Source of the DNA: Eshraghiella sp045124255
GTDB taxonomy: Bacteria; Bacillota; Clostridia; Lachnospirales; Lachnospiraceae
NCBI GenBank assembly: GCA_045124255.1
Contig: JBGVLM010000007.1
Coordinates: 1-64,000, forward strand
DNA: 64,000 nt
Direction of reading: 5' to 3'
The number at the start of each line of letters is the position of its first letter. Position 1 is the first letter of the stretch. This document shows positions 8,098 to 17,157 of the stretch, in pieces. Below the pieces are notes generated by a model that searched no databases, was not told where the DNA came from, and saw only the letters and a list, made by a program, of their open reading frames with translations. Both the position numbers and the translations under genes were made by a program.

Positions 8098-9040
8098 TCA
8101 CAGCACCTCCATTACCGCAGACTCTTGCCATAATGGCGCCCTTATATACAACAGGATGTTCCCTGACCGTAAGCAGGAACCCGTCCTTAGGCGATATAAT
8201 ATCCTCCAGCACCTCTCCTGTAAGAGGATTAACAATCTTGCCGATATGTGTACCCTTTGAAATATTAATTCCTATATGTTCAACCTCAAGTATGAATACA
8301 CCTGAACTGTTCGCATGAACTGCTGCAACAGCTCCCGGCTCTGCAACGATAGGCTCCTTAACCTCAGAAACCTCTCCCCGCCATATTCCCAGCTCCTTCA
8401 TAAGTCTGAAAATACCTTCAAGGGTCTGTCTTGCATATCTTCTTGTAATCTTAGAGCCCACGCCCATCTCAACGACAAGTGACGGAACACCGAACATATT
8501 AAGGCAGTTTGCAAGTGAGGACTCCAGATATGCTGATGAGGACAACGCCCATATTATATCAGCATTCAGAAGTTTCGCATAAGGTAAAAGAGAATTAAAA
8601 TTCTCCGGACTCAGTCGTACCTGCGGAACCTCTTTAATAAAAATATTGGAGGAATGCACATCAACGCACATATCACTTCCGATAATATCCTGTGTTATTT
8701 TATAAGCAATGTGTTCGGCCATTGCTCCTGAATCCGTTCCCGGGAAAACTCTGTTCATATCCAAATCATTCATCGGAATTCCACGGCTTCCGGTATCAAT
8801 TCCCAAAGGATTAATCGACGGATAGACATCAACAATTCCCGTAAGCTTATCAGGCTCTGACTTGATTCTTTCAATAAGCTTATAACAGATATACTGTCCG
8901 TTCAATTCATCTCCATGTGTTCCTGTCACAATGGAAATGCGTTTGCAATTCTTATTATAAACCTCAGGTAAAAGTCTGTTCTTCTTAACAACCAGCCGTT
9001 CACCCACCGGCATTTGCAGAGATACTATTTCCTCAATCAT
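8090..9040 (-). CDS. Succinylglutamate desuccinylase/aspartoacylase family protein
   Basis: A 316-residue putative zinc-dependent amidohydrolase of the M14-like AstE/AspA group. Zinc ligands are seen as H42 and E45 in GTHGDE and H129 in VDVHSS; the family motif NDLDMNRVFPG is at 91-101. The C-terminal third (about 230-310) is a beta-rich segment with AVHANSSGVF and GTHIGKIVNPLTGEVLE, resembling lipoyl-like folds seen in this group. The physiological substrate cannot be told; arginine succinyltransferase pathway genes are not nearby. The start is ATG 9040, behind GAAGGGA; the TTG five codons earlier is less likely. It is translationally coupled to the degenerate paralogue downstream. Confidence 0.88.
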   Translation of the reverse strand: MIEEIVSLQMPVGERLVVKKNRLLPEVYNKNCKRISIVTGTHGDELNGQYICYKLIERIKSEPDKLTGIVDVYPSINPLGIDTGSRGIPMNDLDMNRVFPGTDSGAMAEHIAYKITQDIIGSDMCVDVHSSNIFIKEVPQVRLSPENFNSLLPYAKLLNADIIWALSSSAYLESSLANCLNMFGVPSLVVEMGVGSKITRRYARQTLEGIFRLMKELGIWRGEVSEVKEPIVAEPGAVAAVHANSSGVFILEVEHIGINISKGTHIGKIVNPLTGEVLEDIISPKDGFLLTVREHPVVYKGAIMARVCGNGGAVNE

Positions 9041-9076
9041 TATTTTTCCCTTCAATCCGTGCAGTTAATTGGCACA

Positions 9077-11458
9077 CTACTTTTCATTATAATCCATGTC
9101 ATTCCAAAAATCCAGTATTTCTTGATGTACCTTATTAACATTTGTTACACAATAATCACTCCACTCCCTTGGAAACAGCGACTTATAACGGCTTGTAAGG
9201 AAACGGTCATCCAAAAGGACAATTACTCCCCTGTCCTCCTCAGTTCTTATTACCCGTCCTGCCGCCTGCAGAACCTTATTCATGCCCGGATAGGTATATG
9301 CATATTCATAGCCGAGGTTTTCTTTTTCATCAAAATAAAGCTTAAGAAGCTGCTGCCTTGTTTCGATTGAGGGCAGACCCGTACCGACAATTACCGCACC
9401 AATAAGGCTGTCCTCCCTCAAATCAATGCCCTCGGAAAACACTCCGCCCATTACACAAAAGCCCACTAAAGTTCTGTCCTCCGACCTGCTGTTAAAGCGG
9501 CTTAAGAACTCCTCCTTATCCGCCTCAGTCATGCCTGAATGCTGTATTACATATTCAATATTTTCTTTATTTTCACAGCATTCGTAGACATTCAGCAGAT
9601 ATTTATATGAAGGAAAAAACACAAGATAATTGCCCTTTTTGGCGGTAACAATATTTTCAATATATTTTTTTATACGGTTGAATTCCTCTGCATTTCTCCT
9701 TGTATATCTGCTTGTAACATCATTACCTATAAGAATTTTTCTTTTTTTAATGTCAAAAACAGAGTTTGCATATATCGCATAATCCTCTGTATCTCCGCTT
9801 AACAGCTCCTTATAATAATTAACCGGCAGTAGCGTCGCAGAGAAGAAAACTGCATTTCTCCCCTTTGCAATGCATTTCTTAAGTCTCTGTGACGGATTCA
9901 CACAGAACAGCTTTATTGCAAAGCCATCCTCCGTATGTTCGGTATAAATCATGTAGTTATCATCAAGCTCATCATGTATATAATTATAATGATTTACCTT
10001 AAAAAAGAATTCTGAAAGCTCCTTCATGTTTGGAAAATCCCTGTTTTTCTCCATGAAAACCGTAAGCTCCTCAAAAAGTCTTGCCATATTAAGCGAGAAT
10101 GCATCATCATCCTGTAATATCATATATGTTTCGTCGCATTTTCTTTTCAGTTCCAAAAGATTTCTGTTGCATCTGTCCAGTGCATTAATCACTCTTTTGC
10201 CGTGAGAGCTGCCAATCATTCTTTTTATTTCCAGAATTTCTTCTTTAATTATTACTGCACTGTACATTTCTCTTGCCCTGTCCACAAGATTATGCGCTTC
10301 ATCAACAAGAAAAACATAATTATTTTCGGCACCCTCCGCAAAAAATCTTTTCAGACACACATGGGGGTCAAAGGCATAATTATAGTCACATACAATGCAG
10401 TCCACCCAATAGGTTATATCAAGACAGAATTCAAACGGGCATACATTGTGCTTTACGGCATACTCCTCAATAACCTGTCTGTTAATAACATCTTCATGTG
10501 TTATTATATCATAAACCGCTTCGTTAATTCTATCATAATGCCCCTTCGCATAAGGGCATGCCACCGGATTACATTCAGGTCCTGTCCCGCTCTTAAGCAT
10601 ACAGATTTTATCCTTTGCGGTAATTGTTGCGGATTTCAGCACAAGTCCTTTGTGCCTGAGCTGGCTGACCGTATCCTCTGCAGCGGTCCTGGTAATTGTC
10701 TTGGCAGTGAGATAGAATATTTTATCCGCAAGCCCCTCTCCCATTGCTTTAACTGACGGGTATAATGTTGAAATTGTTTTGCCTGCTCCGGTCGGTGCCT
10801 GTATAAAAAGATTCTTTTTAATATTTATCGATTTATAAACATTGACAGCAAGATTACGCTGTCCCTCCCTGTATTCAAAAGGAAATTCCAGTGCCTTAAT
10901 TGACGTATTTCTCTTATCTATGTGGTCACATACGAAATCTCCCCAACGCCGAAGCTCTGAAATAAGTCCCGCAAACCACTCTTCAAGTTCCGAAACACTG
11001 TATATCTCTTCAAAATATTTTATACTCTCATCATCAAGATTGACATATGTAACCCTTACGCCCACTTTGTCAAGTTTATTGTCCCTGCCGTAGAAATATC
11101 CATAGCACATTGCCTGTGCCTTATGCACATAATATGCTTCCGTAATATATCTGATATCTTTATATGTGCCCTTTATTTCATCAATACAGATAACCTCTCC
11201 GTTTGGAAATATTCCGTCAGCCCTGCCTTCAACAGCAACCATATAGCGTTCACCGGACTGTGAAAATTTTAAAGGGACCTCAGAGCGATACTCAGGTCCC
11301 ATGGATTTCTGGATTTTTCTGTGTGCTTTACTTCCTGCCTCCATCGCCGTCCGGTCTGAAATACCGCCAAAACGGTTATCAATATCTCCGCTTTGACACA
11401 GAAACTCCACCAGATTACGAACTGAAATTTTCAAGACATTATCAATAATTTCAAGCAT
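9077..11458 (-). CDS. XPD/DinG-like helicase with N-terminal PD-(D/E)XK nuclease domain
   Basis: The 793-residue protein joins a RecB-like nuclease module (H46, GRAD 78-81, DEIK 93-96) to a superfamily 2 helicase. Walker A APTGAGKT is at 221-228 and the DEAH box at 386-389. Between them, Cys 286, 296, 301 and 340 or 345 are placed like the four ligands of the XPD/DinG iron-sulfur cluster. Such enzymes unwind 5'-3' and act in repair or on R-loops. Here a nuclease is built in, so it may unwind and cut branched DNA; that is inference from domains. It is in the long minus-strand group with no link to a CRISPR locus, which argues against a CasDinG role. Confidence 0.9.
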   Translation of the reverse strand: MLEIIDNVLKISVRNLVEFLCQSGDIDNRFGGISDRTAMEAGSKAHRKIQKSMGPEYRSEVPLKFSQSGERYMVAVEGRADGIFPNGEVICIDEIKGTYKDIRYITEAYYVHKAQAMCYGYFYGRDNKLDKVGVRVTYVNLDDESIKYFEEIYSVSELEEWFAGLISELRRWGDFVCDHIDKRNTSIKALEFPFEYREGQRNLAVNVYKSINIKKNLFIQAPTGAGKTISTLYPSVKAMGEGLADKIFYLTAKTITRTAAEDTVSQLRHKGLVLKSATITAKDKICMLKSGTGPECNPVACPYAKGHYDRINEAVYDIITHEDVINRQVIEEYAVKHNVCPFEFCLDITYWVDCIVCDYNYAFDPHVCLKRFFAEGAENNYVFLVDEAHNLVDRAREMYSAVIIKEEILEIKRMIGSSHGKRVINALDRCNRNLLELKRKCDETYMILQDDDAFSLNMARLFEELTVFMEKNRDFPNMKELSEFFFKVNHYNYIHDELDDNYMIYTEHTEDGFAIKLFCVNPSQRLKKCIAKGRNAVFFSATLLPVNYYKELLSGDTEDYAIYANSVFDIKKRKILIGNDVTSRYTRRNAEEFNRIKKYIENIVTAKKGNYLVFFPSYKYLLNVYECCENKENIEYVIQHSGMTEADKEEFLSRFNSRSEDRTLVGFCVMGGVFSEGIDLREDSLIGAVIVGTGLPSIETRQQLLKLYFDEKENLGYEYAYTYPGMNKVLQAAGRVIRTEEDRGVIVLLDDRFLTSRYKSLFPREWSDYCVTNVNKVHQEILDFWNDMDYNEK

Positions 11459-11470
11459 TAGAAAACCTCG

Positions 11471-12703
11471 TTATTTGCTAATTACAATTAATGGTCTTAC
11501 ACCCACATCGGATTTGTTAACACACTCTCCGCCGCTCTCGGCAAGTACATTGCCATCTTCAGTAATAACCATTGCGTATGTATTATCCTTGGTTGCACTG
11601 GTACAGGTCCACCATCTTCCTGCACCGTTGTCATCAGTAAGAAGTCCTTTTGCAAGAGCATAATCCGTTCCGATTCCCACTCTTAAAGCCTTATCCTCTT
11701 CATGATTGCTTGACTGGAAATAATAGGTTCCGTCAACAAGCTCAAACGCAGGTGCAAGAGCAACCTTATCAGTGCAGTCCTCACCGGCATAATATACATG
11801 AAGATAGTTATACGGACTTGTCGTTGTGCGGTCCATTATGTATTCCTGCTCATTCTTATCAAAGCAGGTGTTATAGAATTCGTCATTCATCCATTCTCTT
11901 AAATCAGAGATATCCCATGTAATTGGCGCAAAACTTTCATTGTATTTCTTACAGTCAATAACACTGTCTGCCAGCATTGTCAGCTGTCCGTCCTCATCCT
12001 TAAGCACCCACCAGCGGACAGGTTCATACGGTAAATATGTATATTCACCATTTTTCTCAATTCTTACATATTTCTGACCATATATTTCTGCATAATTATC
12101 ATCATCAAATTCTGCTTTTGTGACATATTCAGGAACCTCCTTTGCAGAATAGCCCGTCTGGGGATAGATTCCGAGAAAATAATAATCATACTCATTATCC
12201 GACTCAGCTTTGTAAGGAGCAAGACATATTGTTACATCCGTTTTCTCATCACAGTATTTTTCAAGAATTCCTTCTGTTGCTTTCTCTGCTTTGTTAAGCA
12301 GTTCGTACGCTGCCCTGTAATTCTTCTGTGCAACATATATGTCTGCTACGGCAAAATACATATTATCCGCAGCCTCCGTATTCTCTGTTCTATCCAAAAG
12401 TATATATGCATAATTAAGTGCCCTCGGATAATCTTCTACCTGAAAAAGGGCGTCAACAAGCTTTAGATAATCCCCATCCTCTAATTCAACATTGCCTGCC
12501 GCAGATAAATATGACGAAATGGCGAGCATATATTCTCCCTGTTCATACTCAGTCCTTGCCTCGGTAATATACACAGTATAATCAAAGGGCTTTGACGGTT
12601 CATTTTTTTCAAAAGCAAAATGTACAATAAAAACAGCTATAACAGCTATTAATGCAACCGAACCCATTACAATTGTAATTATATTTATTTTTTTCTTATC
12701 CAT
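11471..12703 (-). CDS. Membrane-anchored TPR protein with DUF6273-like domain
   Basis: This 410-residue protein has a short basic N-terminus, one membrane helix (about 7-29), a helical tetratricopeptide-like region (about 45-150) and a C-terminal module (about 165-408) with the motifs VRWWVLKDEDG, WWTCTSA and DVGVRPLIVI. That module resembles DUF6273, a family common in Firmicutes surface proteins. Its biochemical role is not known. The protein is probably anchored in the membrane with the bulk outside. It is the first gene of the long minus-strand run and has its own promoter at 12738-12766. Confidence 0.75.
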   Translation of the reverse strand: MDKKKINIITIVMGSVALIAVIAVFIVHFAFEKNEPSKPFDYTVYITEARTEYEQGEYMLAISSYLSAAGNVELEDGDYLKLVDALFQVEDYPRALNYAYILLDRTENTEAADNMYFAVADIYVAQKNYRAAYELLNKAEKATEGILEKYCDEKTDVTICLAPYKAESDNEYDYYFLGIYPQTGYSAKEVPEYVTKAEFDDDNYAEIYGQKYVRIEKNGEYTYLPYEPVRWWVLKDEDGQLTMLADSVIDCKKYNESFAPITWDISDLREWMNDEFYNTCFDKNEQEYIMDRTTTSPYNYLHVYYAGEDCTDKVALAPAFELVDGTYYFQSSNHEEDKALRVGIGTDYALAKGLLTDDNGAGRWWTCTSATKDNTYAMVITEDGNVLAESGGECVNKSDVGVRPLIVISK

Positions 12704-12737
12704 GCTTTAATTAACCTCTTTCAATTCATTTCCTTTA

Positions 12738-12766
12738 ATGATATTATTTTTAATAAATGATGTCAA
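12738..12766 (-). promoter_or_regulatory. Promoter of the 11471-12703 gene
   Basis: On the minus strand TTGACA (12766-12761), 17 bases and TATCAT (12743-12738). It may drive the whole run down to lepB, since no strong terminator is seen until 2665-2706. Confidence 0.75.
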
Positions 12767-12796
12767 CGAAATTTATTGTAAACAGAGGTGTACACA

Positions 12797-13489
12797 ATGA
12801 GAACAGCATTAGTAACGGGAACCTCATCAGGAATCGGTTTCTCGATTGCGAAAAGACTTCTTGAAAACGGATGGAGGGTAATCGGAATCTCCAGGGAAAC
12901 CACTGCCATCGAACATGATAACTTTACTAATAGTAAAGTAGATTTAACAAATCTCTCTGCTACGGAAACACTGATTAAGCAGCTTTCAAAGGAGTATTCC
13001 TTTGATTTGCTTGTAAATAATGCAGGCGTCGGCTTTTACGGACTGCATGAGGAGCTGAATGCGGCAAAAATCCATAAAATGACTGTCACCAATATTGAAG
13101 TTCCTATTCTGATTACGAATCTTCTAATGCGCCGGCTCAAACAGAATCACGGTATAATTGTCAATATTTCCAGTGTCACGGCAGGCAAATCCAATCCACA
13201 TGGTGCGGCTTACGGTGCCACAAAGGCTGCACTGACAAGCTTTGGAGCAAGTATTTTTGATGAAGCGAGAAAATACGGAATCAGGGTAATAACAATTGAG
13301 CCCGATATGACAGACACGCTGCTGTACCGCAATGCCGATTTTACATGCTCCATGGAAGAGGGCTGCCATCTTACTCCTGACGAGGTTGCCGACGCACTTA
13401 TTTACGGAATAAATTCAGGCTGCATAACCCATATAAGGCTGCAGCCGCAATACCACCGGATAAGAAGAAAGGAGCCTTCCGATGATTAA
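12797..13489 (+). CDS. Short-chain dehydrogenase/reductase
   Basis: A 230-residue SDR enzyme with the NAD(P)-binding motif TGTSSGIG at 7-14, NNAG at 74-77, catalytic S126 and the Y139-x3-K143 pair. Substrate is unknown. The start is ATG 12797 behind AGAGGTG; an earlier in-frame GTG is part of that site. It is the first gene of a three-gene plus-strand operon with an unknown protein and a spore photoproduct lyase-like radical SAM protein; the next gene overlaps it by eight bases, which suggests a shared pathway. Confidence 0.9.
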   Translation: MRTALVTGTSSGIGFSIAKRLLENGWRVIGISRETTAIEHDNFTNSKVDLTNLSATETLIKQLSKEYSFDLLVNNAGVGFYGLHEELNAAKIHKMTVTNIEVPILITNLLMRRLKQNHGIIVNISSVTAGKSNPHGAAYGATKAALTSFGASIFDEARKYGIRVITIEPDMTDTLLYRNADFTCSMEEGCHLTPDEVADALIYGINSGCITHIRLQPQYHRIRRKEPSDD

Positions 13490-14054
13490 TATTTCTTATG
13501 GGAGTGAGGAACTTCACGACGCTCTTGAACCGATGATTGACAAAGTTCTTGAAGCTGATATTTATATTCATATAGAAAAAGGTGAGGACAATATTATATG
13601 CAATGCAGTTACGGACCCCGTAACACAAGCCTCATGCTACCCGGATATGCTGTTAAAGCATGGTTTTACCGAAAAGTCCGTCTGTGATTCCGATTTATAT
13701 ATAATTGCAGATGCTGCCATCAGACGCTATGGAAGCAGCCGCTGTTTTTTTCTGTATATCAGGGATTATGAATGTGTAACTGAATTTGTCAATATGCTTC
13801 ATGAGGTTTTCAAAAACACACAGCCGCGGCTTAAAAGCAGTGATATTGAAATGATTGAGCATTTTGCCTCAGAACTAATGCTGTCCGCAACAATGCTCCA
13901 CTCATTCAGAAATCTTATGAGCTATTACGCAGAAACGGGCGGAGACATAAGCGGACTACTTACTCCGTTTATCGAGGAATATCCGCTGCCCGTTACCACT
14001 AAACAAAAAGGAAAACAAATATATGAGCTTATCCGCAACAAAATACTTTGCTAA
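13482..14054 (+). CDS. Unknown protein between SDR and SPL-like genes
   Basis: I do not recognise this 190-residue protein. It has no signal peptide or membrane segment, five cysteines spread over the chain (none in a CxxC pair) and alternating beta and helical stretches; the region from about 120 to 160 looks helical. It overlaps the SDR gene by eight bases at its start and the SPL-like gene by 32 bases at its end, so translation of all three is probably coupled. The fixed position suggests a partner or accessory of the radical SAM protein. No catalytic motif is visible. Confidence 0.7.
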   Translation: MINISYGSEELHDALEPMIDKVLEADIYIHIEKGEDNIICNAVTDPVTQASCYPDMLLKHGFTEKSVCDSDLYIIADAAIRRYGSSRCFFLYIRDYECVTEFVNMLHEVFKNTQPRLKSSDIEMIEHFASELMLSATMLHSFRNLMSYYAETGGDISGLLTPFIEEYPLPVTTKQKGKQIYELIRNKILC

Positions 14055-15030
14055 TAACTATTCCCATATCTATATAGAAGACGAAGCGGTGAATTATCCG
14101 GCAACGGCAAAGATTCTCCGGCATTTCCCCGAATCAGAGATAATACATATCCGGCACTATAAGGATATGTTCAACCGTGCCAAACAGGATTTTGTACTAC
14201 AGAAGAAAGCGCAGTCGCTCATTCTCGCAGTAAATCATTCCGAACTTATCTATCCCGGTGCACGTTTCTGTCAAAGCTTCGGCAATGAACATTTCTATTA
14301 CACTTCAAATATTATGAATTGTATATATGATTGTGAATACTGCTATCTTCAGGGAATGTACCCTTCGGGCAACATGGTTGTTTTTGTTAATATAGAGGAT
14401 TATTTTGATAAAATACGAAATATCCTTAAGGAACATCCGATGTATATATGCATTTCTTATGATACAGACCTGCTTGCAGTTGAAGGCTTATGCCATTTCA
14501 CGCAGAAATGGATTGATTTCACAACTGATAATCCGGGATTAACAATTGAGGTGCGCACCAAATCAATGTATGATGTGTCAAAGCTTAATAACAGCAGTTA
14601 TCCGGGCATCGTATGGGCGTGGACACTTTCGCCTGATGAGGTTGTAAGCTTTGAGCACTTCACTCCGTCTCTTGCCAACAGGATTAATGCAGTAAATAAC
14701 GCCATTAATAATAACTGCCGTGTAAGACTGTGCTTTGACCCAATGATACTTATTCCTGATTATCAGAGAATCTACGGCAGTTTTTATAAATCTGTTTTTG
14801 AACAGATTGATTCTTCCAAAATATTTGACATAAGTGTGGGGTTATTCAGGATTTCATCTGATTATCTCAAGGCAATGCGCCGTAAAAGAGGCTGTACAAT
14901 AACAGCCTATCCGTATGACAATGTTAACGGCATGTGCAGCTATGACGCAAAAAAATCCGGCGAAATGCTTGCTTTCGCCGAATCTGAATTGTCCGGATAT
15001 TATCCAAAGGACAGAATATATACAATTTAA
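14023..15030 (+). CDS. splB: Spore photoproduct lyase-like radical SAM protein
   Basis: A 335-residue SPL-family protein. The radical SAM cluster ligands are C100, C104 and C107 in CIYDCEYCYLQ, followed by the SPL-type stretch GMYPSGN. C143, in the next strand (YICIS), aligns with the hydrogen-donor Cys141 of Bacillus subtilis SplB. The segment HYKDMFNR is also SPL-like. SplB repairs the thymine dimer called spore photoproduct in germinating spores. No sporulation gene is seen in the window, so a role in spores is not shown. The start is ATG 14023 after AAGGAAAA, inside the preceding gene. The stop at 15030 abuts the convergent CDF gene. Confidence 0.88.
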   Translation: MSLSATKYFANNYSHIYIEDEAVNYPATAKILRHFPESEIIHIRHYKDMFNRAKQDFVLQKKAQSLILAVNHSELIYPGARFCQSFGNEHFYYTSNIMNCIYDCEYCYLQGMYPSGNMVVFVNIEDYFDKIRNILKEHPMYICISYDTDLLAVEGLCHFTQKWIDFTTDNPGLTIEVRTKSMYDVSKLNNSSYPGIVWAWTLSPDEVVSFEHFTPSLANRINAVNNAINNNCRVRLCFDPMILIPDYQRIYGSFYKSVFEQIDSSKIFDISVGLFRISSDYLKAMRRKRGCTITAYPYDNVNGMCSYDAKKSGEMLAFAESELSGYYPKDRIYTI

Positions 15031-16203
15031 TTACCATTCCGAGAACTGGTTGTCGATTGTTATTACACCGGCACAGTTTCCCGGAAGCTGTTTAATTATT
15101 CTCTCAAACTGCTCCTTTAACTGTTTGTCGTTTATCCGTGAACTGCCAGGCAGAATCGCGTCAAAAATAATATTGGTCTGACTCGGACCATCAACAACCC
15201 TGAAATCATGTATCGTTATCTTAGGGTCAACCTTATGTATCTCTTCCAGAATAGCAAATTTCAGTGAGTCAACCCTCTCATCATTCAGCGTAATCGGGTC
15301 CATATGTATCGTTGCCATACAGCCGAGTGTCTCACTCAAATCCCTTTCACATTTATCAATAACATCATGCAGTGCAACAATATTGCCCTCCTCAGAAACC
15401 TCACCGTGAAGAGAGATTATTCTGCGTCCCGGACCGTAGTCATGCACAATCAAATCATGTATTCCGACTATCTCAGGATATTTGCCGACTATCTCCCTGA
15501 TTGAATCAACAAAATCCTTATCCGGAGCCTGACCAAGCAACGGGTCAACAGTCTCCTTAATTGAACGTATTCCTGCATAAAAGATAAATAATGACACCAG
15601 AACTCCTGTTATGCCATCGACATTAATTCCGGTATATTTTGAAACCAAAAGCGAAATAAGAACCACTATTGTTGCCACGGTATCACTTAATGAATCTGCC
15701 GCCGTTGCCTTCATGGAAGCCGAATCAATTCTTGCACCATATATCCTGTTATATACATGCATATATATTTTAACCAGAATTGCCGCAATTAAAATTATTA
15801 TTGAAACAATTCCGGTCTCTATCTCCTGCGGATGAATAATCTTCTGTATTGAACTTTTTGCAAGCTCAAAGCCCATTACAACAATAAGCAGTGATACAAA
15901 AAGTCCTGCAATATATTCCATTCTGCCATGTCCGAACGGGTGCTCATTATCAGGCTTCTTATCAGACATACAGAAGCCTATAAGTGAAATTATTGAGGAA
16001 CCTGCGTCAGATAAGTTATTAAAGGCATCTGCCATAACGGATATTGCACCGCTTAAAAAGCCCGCGATAAGCTTTCCTGCTGCGAGAAGAATATTCAGTA
16101 CAATCCCCAGAATTCCCGCAAGCATTCCGTATTTCTTTCGAACCTCAGGATTCTTATAATCAGTTGGATTTTTAATAAAAATTCTTGCTAAAACCCCTAT
16201 CAT
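15031..16203 (-). CDS. Cation diffusion facilitator family transporter
   Basis: A 390-residue CDF protein that exports divalent metal (zinc, iron or manganese) against protons. It has six predicted membrane helices (about 25-215); the first metal site lies in DAFNNLSD near residues 58-65, with a second DSLSD-type motif in helix 5. The cytoplasmic C-terminal domain (about 220-390) is longer than usual, near 170 residues, and contains the HDLIVHDYGPG segment typical of CDF tails. The start codon overlaps nothing and lies 12 bases after trxB. The metal cannot be assigned from the sequence. Confidence 0.93.
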   Translation of the reverse strand: MIGVLARIFIKNPTDYKNPEVRKKYGMLAGILGIVLNILLAAGKLIAGFLSGAISVMADAFNNLSDAGSSIISLIGFCMSDKKPDNEHPFGHGRMEYIAGLFVSLLIVVMGFELAKSSIQKIIHPQEIETGIVSIIILIAAILVKIYMHVYNRIYGARIDSASMKATAADSLSDTVATIVVLISLLVSKYTGINVDGITGVLVSLFIFYAGIRSIKETVDPLLGQAPDKDFVDSIREIVGKYPEIVGIHDLIVHDYGPGRRIISLHGEVSEEGNIVALHDVIDKCERDLSETLGCMATIHMDPITLNDERVDSLKFAILEEIHKVDPKITIHDFRVVDGPSQTNIIFDAILPGSSRINDKQLKEQFERIIKQLPGNCAGVITIDNQFSEW

Positions 16204-16215
16204 TTACAGCTCCAT

Positions 16216-17124
16216 TTACATTAAATATTTCTTTGCTGCAATAGCTGCGACTGCACCGTCCGAAACAGCGGTTGTAAGCTGCTTTACCTGACGTCTTCTG
16301 CAATCCCCTGCGACAAAAATTCCCGAAACATTCGTTGTACATTCCTCGTCAGAATCCACATATCCCGTTTCATTAAGCTTAATGATATCCGCAACAAATT
16401 CCGTATCAGGAGTTCTTCCGATTGCGACAAACACGCCGTCCGCCTTAATATCCGTCAGACTGTTGTCATTAACATCCGAAATTGTGACTCCCTCCACCTG
16501 TTCGGCTCCGTAAACAGAAACAACCTTCTTGTTCATAAGCCTTATAACATTGGAACATCCGTTAAGCCGGTTAACCAGCGCAGGCTCTCCGCGGAATTCA
16601 TTTCTCCGGTGCACAATATATACCGTGCGGCACAGCTCAGACAGATACAAAGCGTCCTCCAAAGCAGTATTACCTCCGCCGGCAACGACAACATCCCTTC
16701 CCTTATAAAAGGCACCGTCACACACGGCACAATAGGATACGCCCCTTCCTTTAAAGCGGCTCTCTCCATCAGCGCCAATCTCACGGCATTTCGCCCCGGT
16801 TGCCACAATAACTGCATTGCCTTCAAAGCTTCCGCCCTTTGCGGCAACTCTGAATCCGCCATCCGATTTTTTCTCAATCGACAGTGCCTCATCATATTCT
16901 ATTGCTGCACCAAAGTTCATCGCCTGTTCCATCAGTGTTCCTGCAAAATCTGCACCGCTGACCTTTGTAAGTCCCGGGTAATTCTCAACCTCTGACGAGA
17001 AAGCAATCTGTCCTCCGCAGACATAACGCTCAAGAACCAGTACCTTCATACCGGCTCTTGAAGCATATACCGCAGCGGTAAGCCCCGCAGGACCGCCGCC
17101 GATTACTATTACATCATATTTCAT
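16216..17124 (-). CDS. trxB: Thioredoxin-disulfide reductase
   Basis: An FAD/NADPH enzyme that reduces thioredoxin. The 302-residue chain has the FAD motif GGGPAG at 9-14, the redox pair C132 and C135 in CAVCDGAFYKG, and the NADPH motif AGGGNTALEDAL at 148-159. The length is slightly short of the usual 310 but complete. An in-frame TTG four codons earlier is possible; the ATG at 17124 is preferred because it starts the conserved MKYDVIVIGGG. It is in a minus-strand cluster with the CDF transporter and an unknown 134-residue protein. No thioredoxin gene is adjacent. Confidence 0.95.
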   Translation of the reverse strand: MKYDVIVIGGGPAGLTAAVYASRAGMKVLVLERYVCGGQIAFSSEVENYPGLTKVSGADFAGTLMEQAMNFGAAIEYDEALSIEKKSDGGFRVAAKGGSFEGNAVIVATGAKCREIGADGESRFKGRGVSYCAVCDGAFYKGRDVVVAGGGNTALEDALYLSELCRTVYIVHRRNEFRGEPALVNRLNGCSNVIRLMNKKVVSVYGAEQVEGVTISDVNDNSLTDIKADGVFVAIGRTPDTEFVADIIKLNETGYVDSDEECTTNVSGIFVAGDCRRRQVKQLTTAVSDGAVAAIAAKKYLM

Positions 17125-17157
17125 ATTACACCACAAAATTCCTTGAAACTGTATAAA

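Noticed and set aside
10202..10756. Plus-strand 184-residue frame inside the helicase gene
   Set aside because: It is opposite the iron-sulfur and DEAH region; its many cysteines are by-products.
9077..11458. A CRISPR-associated DinG
   Set aside because: No cas gene or array is nearby, and the cluster and DEAH architecture is that of the widespread housekeeping form.
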